A stretch of DNA of 8,790 bases, from contig JAGAIK010000317.1 of the NCBI GenBank assembly GCA_017626625.1, positions 1 through 8,790 on the forward strand, read 5' to 3'. Each line of letters starts with the position of its first letter. The stretch's first letter is position 1. This stretch comes from Roseburia sp. (lineage in GTDB: Bacteria > Bacillota > Clostridia > Lachnospirales > Lachnospiraceae). The position numbers and the translations under genes are program-made. Below are positions 6,582 to 8,790 of the stretch, piece by piece. The notes under the pieces were generated by a model. It was not told where the DNA came from. It saw only the letters and a list, made by a program, of their open reading frames with translations, and did no database searches.

Positions 6582-7421
6582 TTAAACAATACTCATAAAC
6601 CACTCAACCGTCTGAGGGTCATAATGAGAGAAGAACAAGCTCTCTCCTGTATCTAATTTTTCAATTTTGCCCATATCCTCGTCAGACAATACAAAATCAA
6701 ATACGTTAAAATTTTCTTCCATACGGTTTCTGTGTGTAGACTTGGGAATGACAACTACATTGCTTTGCAGCAAGAAACGTAATGCTACCTGTGCAGTAGT
6801 TTTCTTATACTTTTCCCCAATTTCTTTCAAAACAGCATTTTCAAAATAATTATTTTTTCCTTCTGCAAACGGTCCCCATGACATAATCTGCGTTCCATTT
6901 TTTGTCATGTATTCCTTCGCCACTTTCTGTTGCTGGAAAACATGGGTTTCCACCTGATTTACAGCAGGTTTAATCTCCGAAAAATGAACAAGGTCAAGAT
7001 AACGGTCCGGATAAAAGTTGGAAATACCGATTGCCCGCACTTTTCCTGCTTTGTATGCCTCCTCCATTGCACGATAGCTGCCATAGTAGTCTCCAAAGGG
7101 CTGATGAATAAGCAGCAAATCAATATAATCTGTTTGCAGCTTTCCCAGCGATTCTGAAATGGAAGCCTTCGCCTTTTCATAACCGGCGTTGCTTATCCAT
7201 ATTTTTGTGGTAATAAACAGTTCTTCTCTTGGCAAACCGCATTTTGTCAACGCATTGCCCACACCTTCTTCATTGCCATATGCCTGCGCAGTATCTATAC
7301 TGCGGTAGCCCACTTCAATGGCTTCCGTTACGCAGCGATCTGTTTCTTCTGGCGGGGTCTGATATACGCCGTATCCTAATTTAGGCATTTTGACCCCATT
7401 GTTCAGTGTTACATATTCCAT
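6582..7421 (-). CDS. Aldo/keto reductase
   Basis: A 279-residue NAD(P)H-dependent oxidoreductase of the aldo/keto reductase superfamily, closest in look to the prokaryotic AKR5 type (2,5-diketo-D-gluconate reductase/YvgN-like), reducing aldehydes and ketones to alcohols in the cytoplasm. The full catalytic tetrad is visible: Asp43 and Tyr48 in DTAQAYGNE, Lys73 in TTKIW, and His106 in LLIHQP. GISNF (132-136) and the C-terminal IPKSTHRNR (225-233), which usually contacts the cofactor's 2'-phosphate, point to NADPH. Length is normal. The ATG at 7419-7421 has AGGAGGT 7 bases upstream. It is divergent from a LysR-type regulator with 136 bases between starts, so control by that regulator is likely. 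No clear sigma-A promoter is seen for this gene, in keeping with activator dependence. Physiological substrate is unknown. Confidence 0.94.
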   Translation of the reverse strand: MEYVTLNNGVKMPKLGYGVYQTPPEETDRCVTEAIEVGYRSIDTAQAYGNEEGVGNALTKCGLPREELFITTKIWISNAGYEKAKASISESLGKLQTDYIDLLLIHQPFGDYYGSYRAMEEAYKAGKVRAIGISNFYPDRYLDLVHFSEIKPAVNQVETHVFQQQKVAKEYMTKNGTQIMSWGPFAEGKNNYFENAVLKEIGEKYKKTTAQVALRFLLQSNVVVIPKSTHRNRMEENFNVFDFVLSDEDMGKIEKLDTGESLFFSHYDPQTVEWFMSIV

Positions 7422-7459
7422 ACTTCGTACCTCCTGCTTGTAATAAATTTTTTACTGCA

Positions 7460-7514
7460 TTTCTTACAATTCATAGTTTACAAGGCAAATTGAAGAAAGT
7501 ACAATATAAATTGT
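7460..7514. promoter_or_regulatory. Candidate LysR operator between the divergent genes
   Basis: The divergent region has a near-palindrome pairing TTTCTTACAATT (7460-7471) with AATTGAAGAAA (7488-7498), with one base bulged. A second, perfect repeat ACAAT-N4-ATTGT is at 7501-7514. Together they give four ACAAT/ATTGT-type elements. These overlap the LysR -10 and lie upstream of the reductase, the usual position for LysR autoregulation and neighbour activation. Binding is inferred, not shown. Confidence 0.45.
7477..7505 (+). promoter_or_regulatory. Promoter of the LysR-type regulator
   Basis: TTTACA (7477-7482) and TACAAT (7500-7505) with a 17-base spacer, both 5/6 to consensus. The start would be near 7512, about 46 bases before the chosen ATG. 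The -10 overlaps one arm of the ACAAT-N4-ATTGT repeat, so bound regulator could repress its own gene. Confidence 0.65.
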
Positions 7515-7557
7515 GAAACACACCTTTCATAAAATGAATAGCAAGGACGGACAGGTT

Positions 7558-8412
7558 ATGTTGAATCTTTTGGAATTAGAACAGCTTATTGCCTTTGCAG
7601 ATTTTGGTACTCTTTCAAAAGCTGCTGAAGAACTGCATATATCTCAACCCACCATTACCCGCACAATGAAGCACCTCGAAACGGAATTTGGTGTGCCTTT
7701 GTTTGTCCGCGGAAAAAATAAAATTGAACTGAATGAAACCGGCTTAAAAGCTGTAGAATGTGCACGAAGTCTGCTTACTGCTGCTCAAAATACCGTGCAG
7801 CAGATTCAGACTTATCATGCTAAATTACATACGCTTACAGTGGAAGCATGTGCACCCGCCCCGCTTTGGTCCTTACTTCCACTGTTATCCTCACGCTTTC
7901 CCGAACAGACCATTTCTTCCAAACTCTCTGAACTGTCTGCGATTATTAACAATGTTGCTTCTGGTATTTGTGAAATTGGAATTATACCTTATCCCATAGC
8001 AATCGATGAACTTGTCTGCATTCCGATTATTCAGGAAAATCTTTCGGTTTGTATTCCTCTCAACCATGAGCTGGCGTCCCGTAAAAATCTGACATTTGAA
8101 GATTTGAACGGATTTAATTGTTTACTGGCATCACAAATCGGCTTTTGGACGGAATTGTGCCGGCAAAAAATGCCTGCCTCCAAATTTCTTGTACAGACAG
8201 ATGATTTTGCAATGAAAGAGTTAATACAAAAATCAACGCTCCCATGTTTTACGACAAACCTGGCTACTGATAGCTCAAGCATTCTAAGCGGAAGAAGCAT
8301 TGTACCGATTACCAATCCGGAAGCCAATGTAACTTATTATTTTATTTGTAAAAAAAGCGATGCTAAATATATTGTGATAGCGAAACAGCTTAAAACACTT
8401 TTTATTCAGTGA
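7558..8412 (+). CDS. LysR-family transcriptional regulator
   Basis: A 284-residue DNA-binding regulator. The N-terminal winged helix-turn-helix is clear: ELEQLIAFADFGTLSKAAEE and LHISQPTITRTMKHLE (about residues 6-41), then FGVPLFVRGKNKIELNETG, the usual wing and linker helix start. The rest (about 90-284) has the form of the LysR effector-binding domain. The start is the ATG at 7558 with AAGGA 10 bases upstream, which places ELEQL where family members have it. In-frame GTG (7513) and ATG (7534) lie nearer the predicted transcription start and lack a ribosome site. It is divergent from the aldo/keto reductase and probably controls it, perhaps in response to an aldehyde or a related metabolite (inferred). 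Its last 11 bases overlap the 3' end of the convergent surface-protein gene. Confidence 0.9.
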   Translation: MLNLLELEQLIAFADFGTLSKAAEELHISQPTITRTMKHLETEFGVPLFVRGKNKIELNETGLKAVECARSLLTAAQNTVQQIQTYHAKLHTLTVEACAPAPLWSLLPLLSSRFPEQTISSKLSELSAIINNVASGICEIGIIPYPIAIDELVCIPIIQENLSVCIPLNHELASRKNLTFEDLNGFNCLLASQIGFWTELCRQKMPASKFLVQTDDFAMKELIQKSTLPCFTTNLATDSSSILSGRSIVPITNPEANVTYYFICKKSDAKYIVIAKQLKTLFIQ

Positions 8413-8790
8413 ACCGATTCGGTGCCAGAAACCTTTCATAAAACTCCTGCAAATTGTCCTGCTCCGAGCTGTTCCCAATTCCATGTTCCCTGATATACTC
8501 CTTCATTTCCAGAAGCGTTTCATGGGTAAAGTAATACTTTGTTTCCGGCGTATCGTTCTTCATGTTTTCAAACGATTCTTCTAATGCCGCCCGGTATTCC
8601 GGATTTGTTTTCCAGATGGAATTGTCTTCTAATCCGCCATACTCAAAGGGCTGATTATAATAGTACTCATTGATAAACCGTGTCTGTCCTTTGGGCTTTA
8701 TCTCCTGAGGAGTGGTATCCACCACATACACCATGATTTGTTTCCGGTAAGTGCTGCCAGAGCTGTCTGTTACCGTCAGATTTTCCGACA
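8402..8790 (-). CDS. C-terminal end of a probable Ig-like-domain surface protein, N-terminus beyond window
   Basis: The last 128 residues of a larger protein; the frame stays open through the right edge, so the ATG at 8732-8734 is very probably internal. The first visible part, LTVTDSSGSTYRKQIMVYVV followed by DTTP, has the look of the last strands of a bacterial Ig-like or HYR/DUF5011-type beta-sandwich, as in secreted adhesin-like proteins. After it comes a hydrophilic tail rich in aromatic and acidic residues (RFINEYYYNQPFEYGGLEDN, then SIWKTNPEYRAALEESFENM and two further probable helices) ending PNRFTE. There is no LPXTG motif or C-terminal membrane helix, so it is either secreted or anchored by its unseen N-terminus. 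The tail resembles C-termini I associate with Lachnospiraceae surface proteins, but I cannot name its function. It is convergent with the LysR gene, overlapping by 11 bases, with no terminator between them. Confidence 0.7.
   Translation of the reverse strand, partial: SENLTVTDSSGSTYRKQIMVYVVDTTPQEIKPKGQTRFINEYYYNQPFEYGGLEDNSIWKTNPEYRAALEESFENMKNDTPETKYYFTHETLLEMKEYIREHGIGNSSEQDNLQEFYERFLAPNRFTE

Noticed and set aside
7513..7557. Upstream GTG (7513) or ATG (7534) as LysR start
   Set aside because: Both lie at or just after the predicted transcription start without a ribosome site, and the added residues precede the usual family N-terminus.
8402..8734. Self-contained 110-residue gene at the right end
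   Set aside because: The frame stays open upstream to the edge and reads as the end of an Ig-like domain, so this is the C-terminus of a larger protein.

Overview
The window looks like chromosome from a gut-type Firmicute of the class Clostridia, most likely Lachnospiraceae. This is inferred from moderate GC content, A/G-rich Shine-Dalgarno sequences, and a protein mix typical of that group: a TM287/TM288-like ABC exporter pair, a MATE transporter followed by a cytidylate kinase-like protein, and an Ig-like surface protein. I see no RNA genes, insertion sequences, CRISPR arrays or phage genes. Almost everything is on the minus strand; the one plus-strand gene is a LysR-type regulator.

Layout, in minus-strand reading order from the right edge. 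(1) 8402-8790 is the C-terminal end of a probable secreted Ig-like-domain protein, cut by the window edge. Its 3' end overlaps that of the LysR gene (7558-8412, plus) by 11 bases. (2) The LysR gene is divergent from an aldo/keto reductase (6582-7421, minus). The shared 136-base region carries a good LysR promoter and repeated ACAAT/ATTGT elements, a usual layout for a regulator controlling itself and its neighbour. (3) 6275-6581 is gene-free. It holds a near-consensus promoter followed at once by a perfect 17-bp hairpin, and then a second promoter for the next operon. (4) A MATE efflux transporter (4892-6274) and a cytidylate kinase-like protein (4272-4868) form an operon closed by a clear terminator at 4211-4265. 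(5) A strong promoter at 4122-4150 starts a heterodimeric ABC exporter operon: a subunit with a degenerate ATP site (2392-4071), then a subunit with intact catalytic residues (541-2310). (6) The N-terminal 156 residues of an HGGG-motif alpha/beta hydrolase (1-470) follow and are cut by the left edge.

The most notable observation is at the 3' end of the first ABC gene. Its reading frame stops at a TGA (2392-2394), but the family's usual C-terminal tail is still readable in the same frame downstream. That tail is broken only by this TGA and a second stop, TAA (2365-2367), and it ends at a natural-looking TGA six bases before the partner gene. This looks like a recent double nonsense decay of the last 26 or so residues of one exporter half. 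No wholly new system is evident; the other points of interest are regulatory.
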